Part shown: in pieces, positions 1 to 11,027 of the stretch | How positions within the stretch are numbered: position 1 is the stretch's first letter | Layout of the letters: every line of letters starts with the position of its first letter | Source of the DNA: Cervus elaphus | Taxonomy: Eukaryota > Chordata > Mammalia > Artiodactyla > Cervidae | Assembly: GCF_910594005.1 (NCBI RefSeq) | Contig: NC_057827.1 | Location: forward strand, 7,688,001 to 7,752,000 | Length of the DNA stretch: 64,000 bases | Direction of reading: 5' to 3' | Position numbers and translations under genes: made by a program | The notes under the pieces: model-generated | Database searches by the model: none | Seen by the model: the letters and a program-made list of their open reading frames with translations, nothing else | What the model was told of the DNA's origin: nothing

Positions 1-32
1 CTTTATGGTCCAGCTCTCACATCCATACACAT
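1..32 (-). mobile_element. BovB LINE sliver (antisense)
   Basis: The first bases read as the reverse complement of the BovB segment that encodes the M-Y-G-C-E-S-W stretch; the same string recurs at 15390-15411 and 45761-45780. Similarity stops at about base 32. The rest of the element, if any, lies to the left of the window. Confidence 0.45.
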
Positions 33-537
33 GAGAGTTGGAAACTGTTGGAAACTTAGTAAGAAAATGTAATTTCTTCTTACATATGAGGAAACAGAAG
101 GAGATTTGAATAGAAATGGTTTACTGGGTTTCAAAGGACAAAACAGAGGTTGTGTCTAAGATTGTTGATTGAACAAACAGATATAGATCCTCCTGTCATC
201 CACTTTCAAAGAACCCTCTCTGCATTCTGGGTCTCCCTCAGCCTCTCTTGTGAACCACTCTCTGGGAGATTCCTTACATCTCACAGATTATCACTGTTGA
301 TAACACGTTTGGCAAACCAGAGGGGACAGTGGAGGTTCTGCTGTTACTTGTGCTTAGGTGGAGATGTCTCCACTAGAAGTATGTGCTGGGAGTTAGTTCT
401 GTTAATAGGGGTTTTCTGAACACTTATCTGCATTTGATCCTTAGGCCCTTTACACAGATGTGGCTCAGAAAGGCCACATATAAAAAGACCATAAGCAGGT
501 AGATGAATGAAAAGAAAAAAGCCACTTTATTCTTTCA
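33..537. other. Unrecognised sequence
   Basis: No repeat family or conserved reading frame is recognised. A TATA-like AT string occurs near 478-484 but has no supporting promoter context. The 89-codon open frame at 150-419 has no recognisable motif and I treat it as chance. Confidence 0.4.
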
Positions 538-898
538 GGCTTGACACTTTAAATTGTGGTGCTGCAGAAGACTCTTGAGAGTCCCTTGGACAGCAAGAAA
601 ATGAGACCAATCAATCCTAAAGGAAATCAGTCCTGAATATTCACTGGAAGGACTGATGCTGAAGCTCCAATACTTTGGCCACCTGCTGCGAAGAGCCAAC
701 TCATTGGAAGATATCCTGATGCTGGGAAAGATTGAAGGCTGGAAAAGTGGGTGACAGAGGATGAGATGATTGGATGGCATCATTGACTCAATGAACATGA
801 GTATGAGTAAACTCTGGGAGAGAGTGAAGGACAGAGAAGCCTGGCATGCTGCAGCTCATGGGGTCACAAACAGTTGGACACAGCCTAGTGACTGAACA
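538..898 (+). mobile_element. BovB LINE, 5'-truncated 3' end
   Basis: The sequence matches the last ~360 bp of BovB in sense orientation. It encodes remnants of the C-terminal Leu/Arg-rich tail (the W-R-R-L-L-R-V-P to R-M-R-W-L-D-G-I region) and ends in the usual ACTGAAC-type tail. Internal stops and indels break the frame. The same segment recurs at 3820-4090, 40100-40220 and 62600-62878, which supports the family call. It is a dead 5'-truncated copy with no clear target-site duplication. Confidence 0.9.
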
Positions 899-1044
899 AC
901 ACCAACATTCTTCCAGGCAATAACTCTTTCAGGAAAGCCAAACTGTGATTCTCTCAAGCTTCCCATAGATGAGAATTACCTTCTTGCAAACCCCTAGCCC
1001 TGGGATTTCTGAGTTGCTAGCAGCAAAATCTCAATGTCTGTCTC

Positions 1045-1390
1045 TATTTAAAACGTTTTTTATGACACAAATGAACTTGTTTACAAAACAGAAACAGACT
1101 TACAGACATAAAGAACAGACTTGTGGTGACCAGGGCAGGCTGTAGGGTAGGGGTGGGATAGATTGGGAGTTTGGGGTTAGCAGATGCAAACTATCATACA
1201 TAGAATGGATAAACAGCAACGTCTTACTGTATAGCACAGGAACTATATTTAATATCCTGTGATAAATCATAATGTAAAAATATGAAAAAGGAATATATAT
1301 TTGTATGTATAACTGAATCACTCTGCAGTACAGCAGAAATTATCACAGCAGTATAAATCAACTATACTGTAATTAGAAAAACCATTTTTA
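1045..1390 (+). mobile_element. L1 3' UTR fragment (ruminant/artiodactyl L1)
   Basis: This is the typical artiodactyl L1 3' UTR in sense. It has a stretch about a cellular-activity 'tracer' of acagaaa...cagacttacagac, the phrase tactgtatagcacaggaa, an A/T-rich spacer, and a final gaatcactctgcagtacag block followed by an AT-rich end. Related 3' ends occur at 2755 and 47640. It contains no coding sequence and is a short 5'-truncated copy. Confidence 0.72.
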
Positions 1391-2750
1391 ATCCTTCAGA
1401 AAATGTAATATTTCCTATAGAAATTTTACAAATTTCTCATAAATGGAATCTTTCAAGCAACCCTGGACAAAGAGGACCCCAAACTCTTAGTATTAAGCAG
1501 ATTTCTGTCTGAAATATCTTGAAATGACAATTCCTTGGAGTTTAACTTGACTAGGTCAATCTTGGCTAGACCATAAAATGTTTATTTTTCTTCATCAAAA
1601 ATTTTACCTTTAGATATACAGCTTGCAATTTTTTGGATCATGCTTCTTCTGCAATTGACAGATTCTACAATGCAGCACAGCTATAATCTGTGTTTGAGAA
1701 GGAGAAGAAAGTGTGCAGTGTTTTTTTTCTGTCATTATACAGGATGACTAACAGCCATTGAAACACTTCCCTCTTGATATTCTTTATCTATTTCACAAAG
1801 AATTTTCTACCTCACAGGTATTCTCTCTATTTAAAGACTTCCCAAGAAAATGATTGTTGTCCCTACAATTACAATTTTCAGCCTAGAAGATGTACTATAG
1901 TTTATTATCAATATATCAATATTTCTCCTCTTTCCTGTAGATTAAGGAGCAATCATTTCAGAATAAGTGGGAAAATAAGCACAAACAAGAATACAGAAGA
2001 CCAGGAAGCAGCAGAACTCAGGGCCACAGACAGAGCCAATAGATTTTTCATCCCTGACACTCATGCTATGAGTGTAAGTCTTATACTATGTTTGCGGTGA
2101 AATAATCAAAGCATAATGGGCTTGTAGCCCCACTGATACGCTTTGCTAATATTGATCTGGTTATTTGCTGATATTGATATTGATTAAGAACCTCGGGAAG
2201 ACATATTTAAAAATAAGAACCCTGAGAAAGTTTCAAGAAACCTGAAACATGGGTTTTGAAGGTAGATTTAGTCCATTGCAGGAAACAGCCCATTGAAAAT
2301 AAGCCCTCTGAAAACATGAGGAGGTAGACCTCTCTGCTTTCACAAACAGTGGATGTAAATCCCTTAAAGTGAGAGCTGCTGGAAGAGTTGGCCCCTCTGC
2401 CTGGTTGGCCAGACAAAGAGGAGTTAATGCCCAGGGAACTGTGAGAGACGAATCCAGAGCTGGATCAGAAGGGATCAGTGGCTAAGGGGGAGTATTCTCA
2501 GTGTGTGCCTTGGAAGTCCCAGGAAAGAACTTGAATTTCTAAAAACCAAGGTCAATAGCACTGGCCTTGTCTGGGGTATGGTGGCAACGAGGGGTGAGTG
2601 AGGGAAGTGGAGCAGCTGTGGAAACCTTCACCCCTTGACTGTCTGGAGCTCAGCTGCTTCTGGAGGGCCTGGGGCACACCCCGCAATGACATCATCTTCA
2701 TATGCAGACCATCCCCAAGTAAGCTGTGGTCTAATAAACTCTTAAAAAGT
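1391..2750. other. Unrecognised sequence
   Basis: About 1.35 kb without a repeat family I can name. It is moderately AT-rich. Open frames at 1774-2100 and 2598-2789 show no conserved motif and start or end in low-complexity DNA. I see no splice-flanked exon-like block. Confidence 0.4.
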
Positions 2751-2910
2751 GGTTGTGAAGCACAGGGAGCTATACTTAACATTTTATAATAACCTATATA
2801 GGGAAAAATCTGAAAAAAAAATTGATATATATATACACTTATAATTAAAACACATTGCTGTGCACTTCAAACTAACACAGTACTATATATCAACTATATT
2901 TATATTGCCT
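2751..2910 (+). mobile_element. L1 3' UTR fragment, degenerate
   Basis: The sequence follows the same order as the L1 end at 1045-1390: a cacagggagctata block, an AT-rich spacer with TATATATA, and then an attgctgtgcacttcaaac block. It is more diverged. It is non-coding and 5'-truncated. Confidence 0.58.
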
Positions 2911-3066
2911 ATATATTTAACTTCCTGTCAGAAACAACTGAATCAGCTAAAATATATAATACAATGATTTTCAGATGTTGGACATCAGGCATCGCAGTAG
3001 AGTGATCCCTGAAAGAGAAGAAAAAACACAGAAGCTAATGATGAACTGTGGAAAATTCTGACACAG

Positions 3067-3528
3067 GTGGGAATACCAGACCACCTGACCTGCTTCTTGA
3101 GAAACCTGTATGCAGGTCAAGAAGCAACAGTTAGAACTGGACATGGAACAATAGACTGGTTCCAAATAGGAAAAGGAGTACATCAAGGCTGTATATTGTC
3201 ACCCTGCTTATTTAACTTATATGCAGAATACATCATGAGAAACGCTGGGATGGACGAAGCACAAGCTGGAATCAAGATTGCTGGGAGAAATATCAATAAC
3301 CTCAGATACGCAGATGACACCACCCTTATGGCAGAAAGTGAAGAGGAACTAAAAAGCCTCTTGATGAAAGTGAAAGAGGAAATTGAAAAAGTTGGCTTAA
3401 AGCTCAACATTAAGAAAACTAAGATCATGGCATCTAGTCCCATCACCTCATGGGGAATAGATAGGGAGACAGTGGAAACAGTGTCAGACTTTATTTTGGG
3501 GGGGCTCCGAAATCACTGCAGATGGTGA
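3067..3528 (+). pseudogene. BovB reverse-transcriptase fragment with intact YADD
   Basis: This 153-codon frame covers part of the BovB RT. Visible motifs are Q-G-C-I-L-S-P at residues 40-46 and the catalytic Y-A-D-D box at residues 81-84. The frame then shifts in the G-run near 3499, where the product should continue with the conserved S-K-I-T-A-D-G-D segment. Motif A (F-I-D-Y-x-K-A-F-D) and the endonuclease lie upstream and are absent because the insertion is truncated. This is a dead fragment of a LINE polyprotein, not a host gene. Confidence 0.85.
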
Positions 3529-3531
3529 TTG

Positions 3532-4078
3532 CAGCCATGAAATTAAAAGATGCTTACTTCTTGGGAGGAAAGTTATGACCAACCTAGATAGCATATTTAA
3601 AAGCAGAGACATTACTTTGCCAACAAAGGTCCCTCTGGTCAAGGCTATGGTTTTTCCAGTGGTAATGTATGGATGTGAGAGTTGGACTGTGAAGAAAGCT
3701 GAGTGCCAAAAAATTGATGCTTTTGAACTGTGGTGTTGGAGAAGACTCTTGAGAGTCCCTTGAACTGCAAGGAGATCCAACCAGTCCATTCTAAAGGAGA
3801 TCAGTCCTGGGTGTTCATTGGAAGGACTGATGCTGAAGCTGAAATTCCAGTACTTTGACCACCTCATGCAAAGAGTTGACTCATTTGAAAAAACCTTGAT
3901 GCTGGGAGGGATTGGGGGCAGGAGGAGAAGGGGACGGCAGAGGATGAGATGGCTGGATGGCATCAGTGACTCGATGGACATGGGTTTGAGTAAACTCCGG
4001 GAGTTGGTGATGGACAGGGAGGCCTGGTGTGTGCCGATTCATGGGGTCGCCAGGAGTTGGACACGACTGAGCAACTGA
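3532..4078 (+). pseudogene. BovB polyprotein C-terminal remnant, frame-broken
   Basis: This continues the preceding frame after a frameshift. Two open blocks (3575-3763 and 3818-4078) encode the family's R-D-I-T-L-P-T-K-V stretch, M-Y-G-C-E-S-W, W-R-R-L-L-R-V-P and the terminal R-M-R-W-L-D-G-I region. A stop follows R-V-P at about 3764, where other copies continue with W-T-A-R-R-S. These breaks and the missing upstream half rule out function. Confidence 0.8.
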
Positions 4079-4221
4079 ACTGAACTGAACTGAATGATAC
4101 CCAGCTTACTGCCTAGAGTAAATTCCAGATTTCAACACAAGATAGGGAATCCAGGTTGCATTCAACGATCTCCTAAAGTTGAAAAATTATTTCTTGTTTT
4201 AGAGTCTACTTGTCTGACACT

Positions 4222-4325
4222 GTAGAAGGGAATGGCTACCCACTGCAGTATTATTGTCTGGAGAATTCCGTGGATAAAGGAGTCTGGCGAGCTACAACCA
4301 TAGGATCACAAAGAGTCTGATATAA
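4222..4325 (+). mobile_element. Bov-A SINE fragment
   Basis: A ~100-bp BovA unit in sense: a cccactgcagta block, the ttgtctggagaattccgtgga block, gctaca, and a cacaaagagtctga end. It splits old L1 sequence, and a short tctga string lies on both sides, which fits a decayed target duplication. The tRNA-like head is missing. Confidence 0.8.
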
Positions 4326-6285
4326 GTCTTGCTACCCTAGCTTTCTTTTGGTTTCCATTTGCAACTTTTTCCGTCCCTTCATTTTCAGCCTGTGATGTGT
4401 TTTTACATTTGAAGTGTGTCTCTTGTAGACAGGATGTGTCTGGATCTTATTTTCCTGTCCATTCAGTTACTTACTATCTTTTTATTGGAGAATTTAGTCC
4501 ATTTACAGTTAAAGAAATTCTTGAGAAGTATTTACCCGTTGCCATTTTGTTAGCTGTTTTCTAGTTGTTTCGGCATTTCCTCTCTGTTTCTTTCTCTCTT
4601 TCTTTGTGATTTCATGACTTTAGTGAAATGCTTATATTTTTTTCTCCATCTTTTTAAAATGTATACAGGGTTTTGCTTTTTGATTACCATGAGGCTTATC
4701 TATATTATAAGAGTCAATCTTAAATTGATAACAACTTAAACTTGATCTCATTATAAATATTAATGTTATTACTCATTAAACATTAAAGATGTTTAATGTT
4801 CTTGATGTCTTATGTATTCCTTAAATAATTATTGTAATCATGGATATTTTTACTACTTTTGTGTTTTAACCTCCCTATTAGATTTATAATAATTAATCCT
4901 TTACTTATACTATATATTTACTTACCAGTGAGATTTGTTCTCTCACATATTTTCTTGTTATCAATTAGTGCCCCTTCTTTTCAGCTTAATGAAGTCCTTT
5001 TAACATTTCTCATAATGCTGTTTAGTGATGATGAACTATTTTAGCTTTCTCTTATCTGGGAAACATTTTTATCTCTCCTTCAACTCTGAATAATAGTTTT
5101 GCCTGATAGAGTTTTATTAGTTGGAAGTTATTTTCTTTCAGTGATTTGAATACATTGTCCCACTCCCTTAAAGACTGCAAAGTTTCTGTTGAAATATCTG
5201 CTGGTTATCTTATGAGGGTTCTCTTGCATGTAACTAGTTGTTTTCCACTTGATGCCTTTAAAATTCTCTCTTTAGCTTTAATCTTTGCCATTTTAATTAT
5301 AATGTGTCTTGGAGTTGACCTCTTTGGGTTCATTTTGTTTGGACTCCCTTTGACTCTTAGGTGTATGTTTCCTTCCCCAGGTTGAGGAAGCTTTCAGATA
5401 CTATTTCTTCAAATAAGTTCTTTGCCTCCTTCTCTCTCTTGTCTTCTTCTTGGACCCCTATACTGTGAATATTAATGTGTTAGATAGTTTCCCAGAGGTC
5501 TCTTAAACTGTCTTCAGTTTTTAAAATTATTTCATCTTTTTTTCTGTTCAACTTGGGTACTTTCCACTAATCTGTCTTCCAGTTCACTGAGCCATTTCTC
5601 TGTAATCTAATCTATTATTGATTCCTTCTGGTGTATTTTTTAAAAATGTTTAGTTATTGTACTCTTCAACTCTGGTTCCTCTTCATATTTTTTAACTTTT
5701 TGTTAAATGTCTCACTCTGTTCATCCATTCTTTTCTGTAACTAATTGAGCATCTTCATGATCATTACCTTGAACTCCTTACTGGGTAGATTATTTCCACT
5801 TCACTCAGTTCTTCTGGAGTTTTGTTTTATTCCTTGTTTTGGAACATATTCCTGCATCTCCTTATTTTGCCTAACTCTCTGTGTTTATTTCTATTCAGCA
5901 TGTGGTTTGGATACATTCCCTAATTTTAGAGAAGTGAGCTTATGTAGGGAATGTCTTAAGCACACCCCTCTCTGGTCACCAGAGCAATATGCTCTAGGTG
6001 TGCCCCTTGTGTGGGCTCTGTGGGCTCTTCCTTTGTGGCAAGACTGGTTCCTGTGGGTGCACTGGTAGGTGGGGCTGACCTCCATTCCACTTGGCTGCCA
6101 GTGGAGTATGCCAGTGTGGCTGCCTCACGTGGCGTTGCTGGCCCCTTGGTGAGTGGGGCTGGGTCCTGGCATGGCTGACTGTGTGGTCCAGGTGTCCCAG
6201 GGATATAGTAGCACTGGCTTACAGTCTGGACATAAGAAAGATCAGTAGGAGAAGAATATATGGATTTTATTCTGTTTACACATCG

Positions 6286-6519
6286 GGCTTCCCTGGTAGC
6301 TCAGGTGGTAAAGAATCCGCCTACAATGCAGGAGACCTGGGTTCAATTCCTGGATAAGGAATATCCTCTAGAGAAGGGAATGGGAACCCACTCAAGTATT
6401 CTTGCCTGGAGAATCCCAGGGACAGTGGAGCCTGGAGGGCTACAGTCCATGAGGTAGCAAAGAGTTGGACATGACTGAGCAACTGAATTGAACTGAACTG
6501 AACTGAACTGAACTGAAGC
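6286..6519 (+). mobile_element. Bov-tA SINE, full length
   Basis: A complete tRNA-Glu-derived SINE: tRNA-like head (6286-6360), BovA body (6361-6480) and a tail of ACTGA pentamers (about 6483-6518). It is inserted in the 5' UTR of the antisense L1. Sharing its 3' end with BovB fits mobilisation by BovB reverse transcriptase. It is non-coding; open frames across it are chance. Confidence 0.94.
6294..6350 (+). promoter_or_regulatory. Internal Pol III promoter of Bov-tA (A and B boxes)
   Basis: The A box reads TGGTAGCTCAGGTGG at 6294-6308 and the B box GGTTCAATTCC at 6340-6350, both close to type-2 Pol III consensus. The spacing is normal for a tRNA-derived SINE. Whether this copy is still transcribed cannot be told from sequence. 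Confidence 0.65.
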
Positions 6520-6854
6520 ATTAGATCTCATCACCACAAGTGATTTGGAAATGTCTGCTGTGTGGGTCACAAAAGTCAGGGCTCCACATAAGTGTGTAAG
6601 CTTCTTTCTAGGAAATGCTGGTGAGCTGGAACAAGGCAAAAGAGGTCACCAAGATGGTGCCCAGAGTCTATGTTCATGAAATCAGCTCCATTAACCCCTA
6701 GATGTCTGCCAAATCTGAAGCCTGCTCCTCAGTCTGAAACTCCAGGACAAGAAAGTGACCTTCATAGAAAAACTGGGGGTGGGGCAAGGTGTGCCTCAGT
6801 CCACTGTCTGCATGGTGCCCGAGGTGTGGCAGTCTGCCTTCTAAAATAGAAGAG

Positions 6855-9385
6855 GAGAAAACACTTCCAAACCCATGTTATGAGGCCAGTATTACCTGAT
6901 ACTAAAATAAGACAAAGATGCCACAAAAAAGAGAAATTTATAGGTTAATATCACTGATGAACATAAATACAGAAACCCCCAAGAAAATATTAGCAAACTA
7001 AATTCAATCACTGTGATACACAGTAACATTTTTTTTTCTTTTTCTTTTTTGGCTGGACTGCATGGCTTGCAGGATCTTAATTCTCTGGCCAGGAATCAAA
7101 CCCAGATAACTGTAGTGAAAGTGCCAAGTCCAAACCACTGGATCATCACTAAGAAATTCCAACAAATTGAAGAATGAAAATGTGATCATCTCAATAGATT
7201 TATGAAAACCTTTTGACATAATTCAACATATCTGTTTATGACAAAATCTATCCAGAAAGTGGCTATAGAGAGAACATATCTCAACATAATAAAGGCCATA
7301 TGTAATAAATCCATGACTAGCATACTCAGTAGTGAAAAGCTAAAAGCTTTCTCCTAAAATCAGCAATAAGACAAGGATATCTATTTTTGCTGCTTTTATT
7401 CAACATAGTTTTGGAAGCCCTATATTGTCAGAGCAATTAAGCAAATAAAAGAAATTTTTTTAAAATTCAAATTAGAAAAGAATTAAAAGTTGTCACCATT
7501 TACAGATGACATAATATATGTAGAAAATACTAAAGAGTCTGTCAAAAAACAGAACTAAAAAATAAATTCAGTAGAATTGGAGAATATAAAATTAACACAT
7601 AAAAATCTGCAGTATTTCTTTACAGTAGTAACTATCAAAAAGAGAAATTAAGAAAACAATTCTATTTAGTATCAAAAAGAATGAAATACTGAGGAATAAA
7701 TTTAAACAAGGAAGTGAAATGCTGGTGTATTGAAAACTACTAGGCATTAATAAAAAAAAAAAATTGGAGAAGATACAAATAAATGGGAAGATGTTCCATG
7801 CTCATAGAATGGAAGAATTAATATTGGTAAAATACTCCATACTATCCAAAGCAATATAAAGATTCAATGCAAGCCATATCAAAATTTCAATAGTATTTTC
7901 ATACAAATAGAACAAACAATCCTAAAATTTGTACAGAATCACAAAAGACCCCAAACAGCCAAAGCAATCTTGAAAATAAAAAACAAAGCTGAAGGCATCA
8001 CACTCTCTTATTTCAAACTGAATTTGAATTAATTTCTAAATTCAAATTAAATATGAATTACTATACAAAGCTAACATAATCAAAATGGTATGGTATTGGG
8101 ATAAAAATAGTCACATCGATGAATGGAAGATAAGAATGAAGTCCAAGAATAAATCCATACATACATGGACAATTAATTTACCATAAAGGAGTCAAGAATA
8201 CACAATGGGGAAAGGAAAGTCTCTTCAACAAATGATGTTAGAAAAATTGGACAGCTGTATGCAATATGATGAAACAAAACCTTTATCTTACACATACACA
8301 AAAATTAAATCATAATAAATCAAATATTTAAACATAAAACCTGAAACTATAAAACACCTAGAAGAAAACATAGGCAGTAAACTCCTTGACATAGGCCTTG
8401 GCAATGATTTTTTTAAAATCTGAAACCAAAAACAAAAGCAGCAAAAGCAAAAATAAACAAATGACACTAGATAAAAACAAAAAGTTGCTGCACAGAAAAA
8501 GAAACCATCAAATGAAAATAAAACCTATTGGATGGGAGATAACTGCAAATTATATATCTAAGTGGCTATATCCAAAATATATAAAGAACTCACGCAACTT
8601 AATAGCAAAGACAAAAACAAGCAAAAAATCAATCTAATTAAAAATGGACAGAGGCTCTGAACGGACATTTTTCCCAAAAGACATACAGATGCTCAACATT
8701 ATTAATTGTCAGGGAAATGCAAATCAAAGCCACAGTGTTTTATCATCTTACACCTGTTTGAATAGCTAGTAGCAAAATGACAAGAAATAACAAGTGTGAG
8801 CACACGGAGAAAAGGAAACATTTGTGCACTGTTGTTGGAAATGTAAATTGGTGCAGCCATATGGAAACTGGCTTCCATAAGGTTGGATGGAAACCAACCA
8901 TTTGTATAGGATATAACCTTTACTTTGTATAGTAATTCAAATTTGTTTTTTCCAAAAAATAAAAAAAAAATGAAAATAGGACTACCATATTATCTAGCAA
9001 ATCCACTTCTGGGTATTTATCAGAGAAAAATGAAAACACTAACTCAAAAAGATTTTCTCACCCCTATGTTCATATGCAACATTATTTACAATGGTAAGAC
9101 ATGAAAACAACCTGTGTTTTGGATGAATGGATAAAGAAAATGTGGTACATTTTTAATGGAAATCATTCAGTCATGAGAAAGGACATTTTGCCATTTGCAA
9201 CAATATTGATGAAACTTGAGAACATTATGCCATGTGAAAAAAGGCAGAAAGAGATAGACAAATACCTTAGGATATAATTTACACATAGAATCTAAAAACA
9301 AATTCATAGATATTGAGAACTGATTGGTGGTTACCAGAGGCAAGGTGGGGATAATAAAAATGGGTGAACTTTTAAAAAATATTTT
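6855..9385 (+). mobile_element. L1, RT domain of ORF2 to 3' UTR, sense
   Basis: About 2.5 kb of L1 in sense. It begins in the ORF2 region between endonuclease and RT (cagtattacctgatac...agacaaagatgcc), passes through the decayed RT and C-terminal domains, and ends in a 3' UTR with an A-rich end near 9370. Many stops and frameshifts are present. A CHR-1 SINE interrupts it at 7029-7165. The 80-codon frame at 8398-8637 is a scrap of ORF2. Confidence 0.85.
7029..7165 (-). mobile_element. CHR-1-type tRNA-derived SINE, antisense
   Basis: A T-rich tract (7029-7051) is followed by ggctggactgcatggctt, a catcttaattctc-like block, ccaggaatcaaacccag (an antisense B box), and ccactggatcatcac. That order is the reverse of a CHR-1 SINE. 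L1 ORF2 sequence resumes directly after it, so it is an insertion into the flanking L1. Confidence 0.75.
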
Positions 9386-10024
9386 AAAACATAGAATTAG
9401 AATTGGGAGTCCGAGAAGGCCAAGGCAGTCAGTGTTCTCAGAACAGATGAAGAAAGAAGAAAGAGTGCAGAGAAAGCTCCAATGATAAAAGGCAACTCCT
9501 TTTCAAGTCTCCAACTGAGTACTGATCAACATATTTGTGTGAGGACGCCATCCAAAAGAACCACTCAAAGGGAGCAGAGGAGACAAGTGACATTTCTGAC
9601 ATTTAAAAGCTGAAACAATTCATTATTAGCAGATCTATACTACAAAAAATACTGCAGGGCAAGAGGAAAAGGATACCAGATAGAAATATGTATGCATGCA
9701 AAAGAAGGAAGAATACCCCAAATGGTAAATTTTAAGACTTTCCCCCTTACTTTTAATCTCTTTAAAAAATAATTTACTATATAGAAAAAATAATGTATTA
9801 TGGAAGAATATAATGTAATGTGTGAAAACAATAGTACAAAGGCTGGGACATTGAAAGAGTAAGATTCTTATGCCACATTTGAAGTAATATAATATTACAT
9901 GACAGCTAACTGGTAAGTCAAAGATATATACTATACATCCTAAAGCTATACATTTTTAAAAGTTATATTTTTAAAAAGTTACAGTTAAAAAGCCAACAAG
10001 GAGATGAGATGAAATCACATACAT

Positions 10025-10042
10025 ACACACACACACACACAC
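10025..10042. repeat. (AC)n microsatellite, 9 units
   Basis: A perfect dinucleotide run inside the old L1M, preceded by ACAT units that look like interrupted copies. Confidence 0.9.
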
Positions 10043-10225
10043 CCCTCAAATAACTCAATCCAAAGGAAGATAAAAAGAAAAAGGGGACAAAGTAAAGATA
10101 AGAACAAATGCCAAGTGGTACACTTGGACACAACACCACCAATGATCACATTAAACGTAAATGGTTTAAACACCTCAGTTAAAATATTTTCAGATTGTAT
10201 GGAAAATAAGACCTAACTATATGCT

Positions 10226-10556
10226 CAGTTCAGTCGCTCAGTTGTGTCTGACTCTTTGCGACCCCATGGACTGCAGCATGCCAGGCTTCCCTGTCCTTCA
10301 TAAACTCCCAGAGGTTGCTCAAACTCATGTGCATGGAGCCACTGATGCCATCCAACCATCTCATCCTCTGTCGTCCCCTTCTCCTGCCTTCAATCTTTCC
10401 CAGCATTAGGGTCTTTTCCAATGAGTTAGTTCTTCACATCAGGCCAAAATATTGGAGTTTCATCTTCAGCATCAGTCCTTCCAATGAATATTCAGGGCTG
10501 ATTTCCTTTAGGATTGACCAGTTTGATCTCCTTGCTAGATGTCTATCTCTTTGTAG
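10226..10556 (-). mobile_element. BovB 3' end, antisense, with 11-bp target duplication
   Basis: This is the 3'-terminal ~320 bp of BovB on the minus strand, 5'-truncated. The string AACTATATGCT occurs at 10215-10225 and again at 10557-10567, exactly flanking the insert, and the L1M reads continuously when the insert and one copy are removed. About 20 bp before the right duplication (10535-10556) do not match BovB and may be filler added at the truncated end. Confidence 0.93.
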
Positions 10557-11027
10557 AACTATATGCTAGCTACAATAAATTTATTTTGAATAAAAAGACA
10601 CACAGGGATTAAAAGTGAAAAGATGACCAACAATATCATGAGTAAGTATTTTAATATCATACAAAGTAGATTTCTGTGCAAAAAATATCGCCAGGGACAA
10701 AAATATCATTTTATAATGATAAAGTGGTCAGTAAAGGTTTTTAAATATTTAATAACAAAAATTCCATTTGCATGGAAGCAACATCTGGCAGAATTGCAAG
10801 AAGAAATAGACAAATCCACAATAGTAATTCAGAATTTCAACACTCTTTCCCTGATAATTTGAGAATGAGTAGGCAAACAACAGTATGATACATATTATTT
10901 CCAAGTGCATAGAAAACATTTACCATGATAGGCCATAAAAAAGTCTCAAACAATTTAAAGACATTCAAATCATACAGGGAACATTCCCTGGTTACAATGG
11001 AAATAAATTGGAACTAACAGAAAAGCT

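Larger units (their letters stand above)
3044..4095 (+). mobile_element. BovB LINE, 5'-truncated (RT palm to 3' end)
   Basis: About 1.05 kb of sense BovB starts inside the reverse-transcriptase domain and runs to the 3' end, finishing with ACTGA pentamer repeats at about 4073-4094. The order of blocks is thumb-side M-G-I-P-D-H-L, the Q-G-C-I-L-S-P motif, Y-A-D-D, then the C-terminal tail. The element is 5'-truncated upstream of RT motif A, so it could never have been autonomous after insertion. The left boundary is estimated from where similarity to the other copies starts. Confidence 0.93.
4170..6850 (-). mobile_element. Old L1 (5' UTR, ORF1, start of ORF2), antisense
   Basis: Read on the minus strand, the region holds an L1 5' UTR (about 6850-5900), a badly decayed ORF1 (about 5900-5140) and the beginning of ORF2 in the endonuclease region (about 5050-4170). 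The order and local phrases match the better-preserved L1 at 36.5-38.5 kb. All frames contain many stops. Two SINEs interrupt it (4222-4325 and 6286-6519). It lies head-to-head with the sense L1 at 6855 and could be the inverted 5' part of the same insertion. Confidence 0.72.

Noticed and set aside
6294..6365. tRNA-like sequence that could be called a tRNA gene
   Set aside because: It is the tRNA-Glu-derived head of a Bov-tA SINE, fused to a BovA body and tail, and lacks a full cloverleaf.
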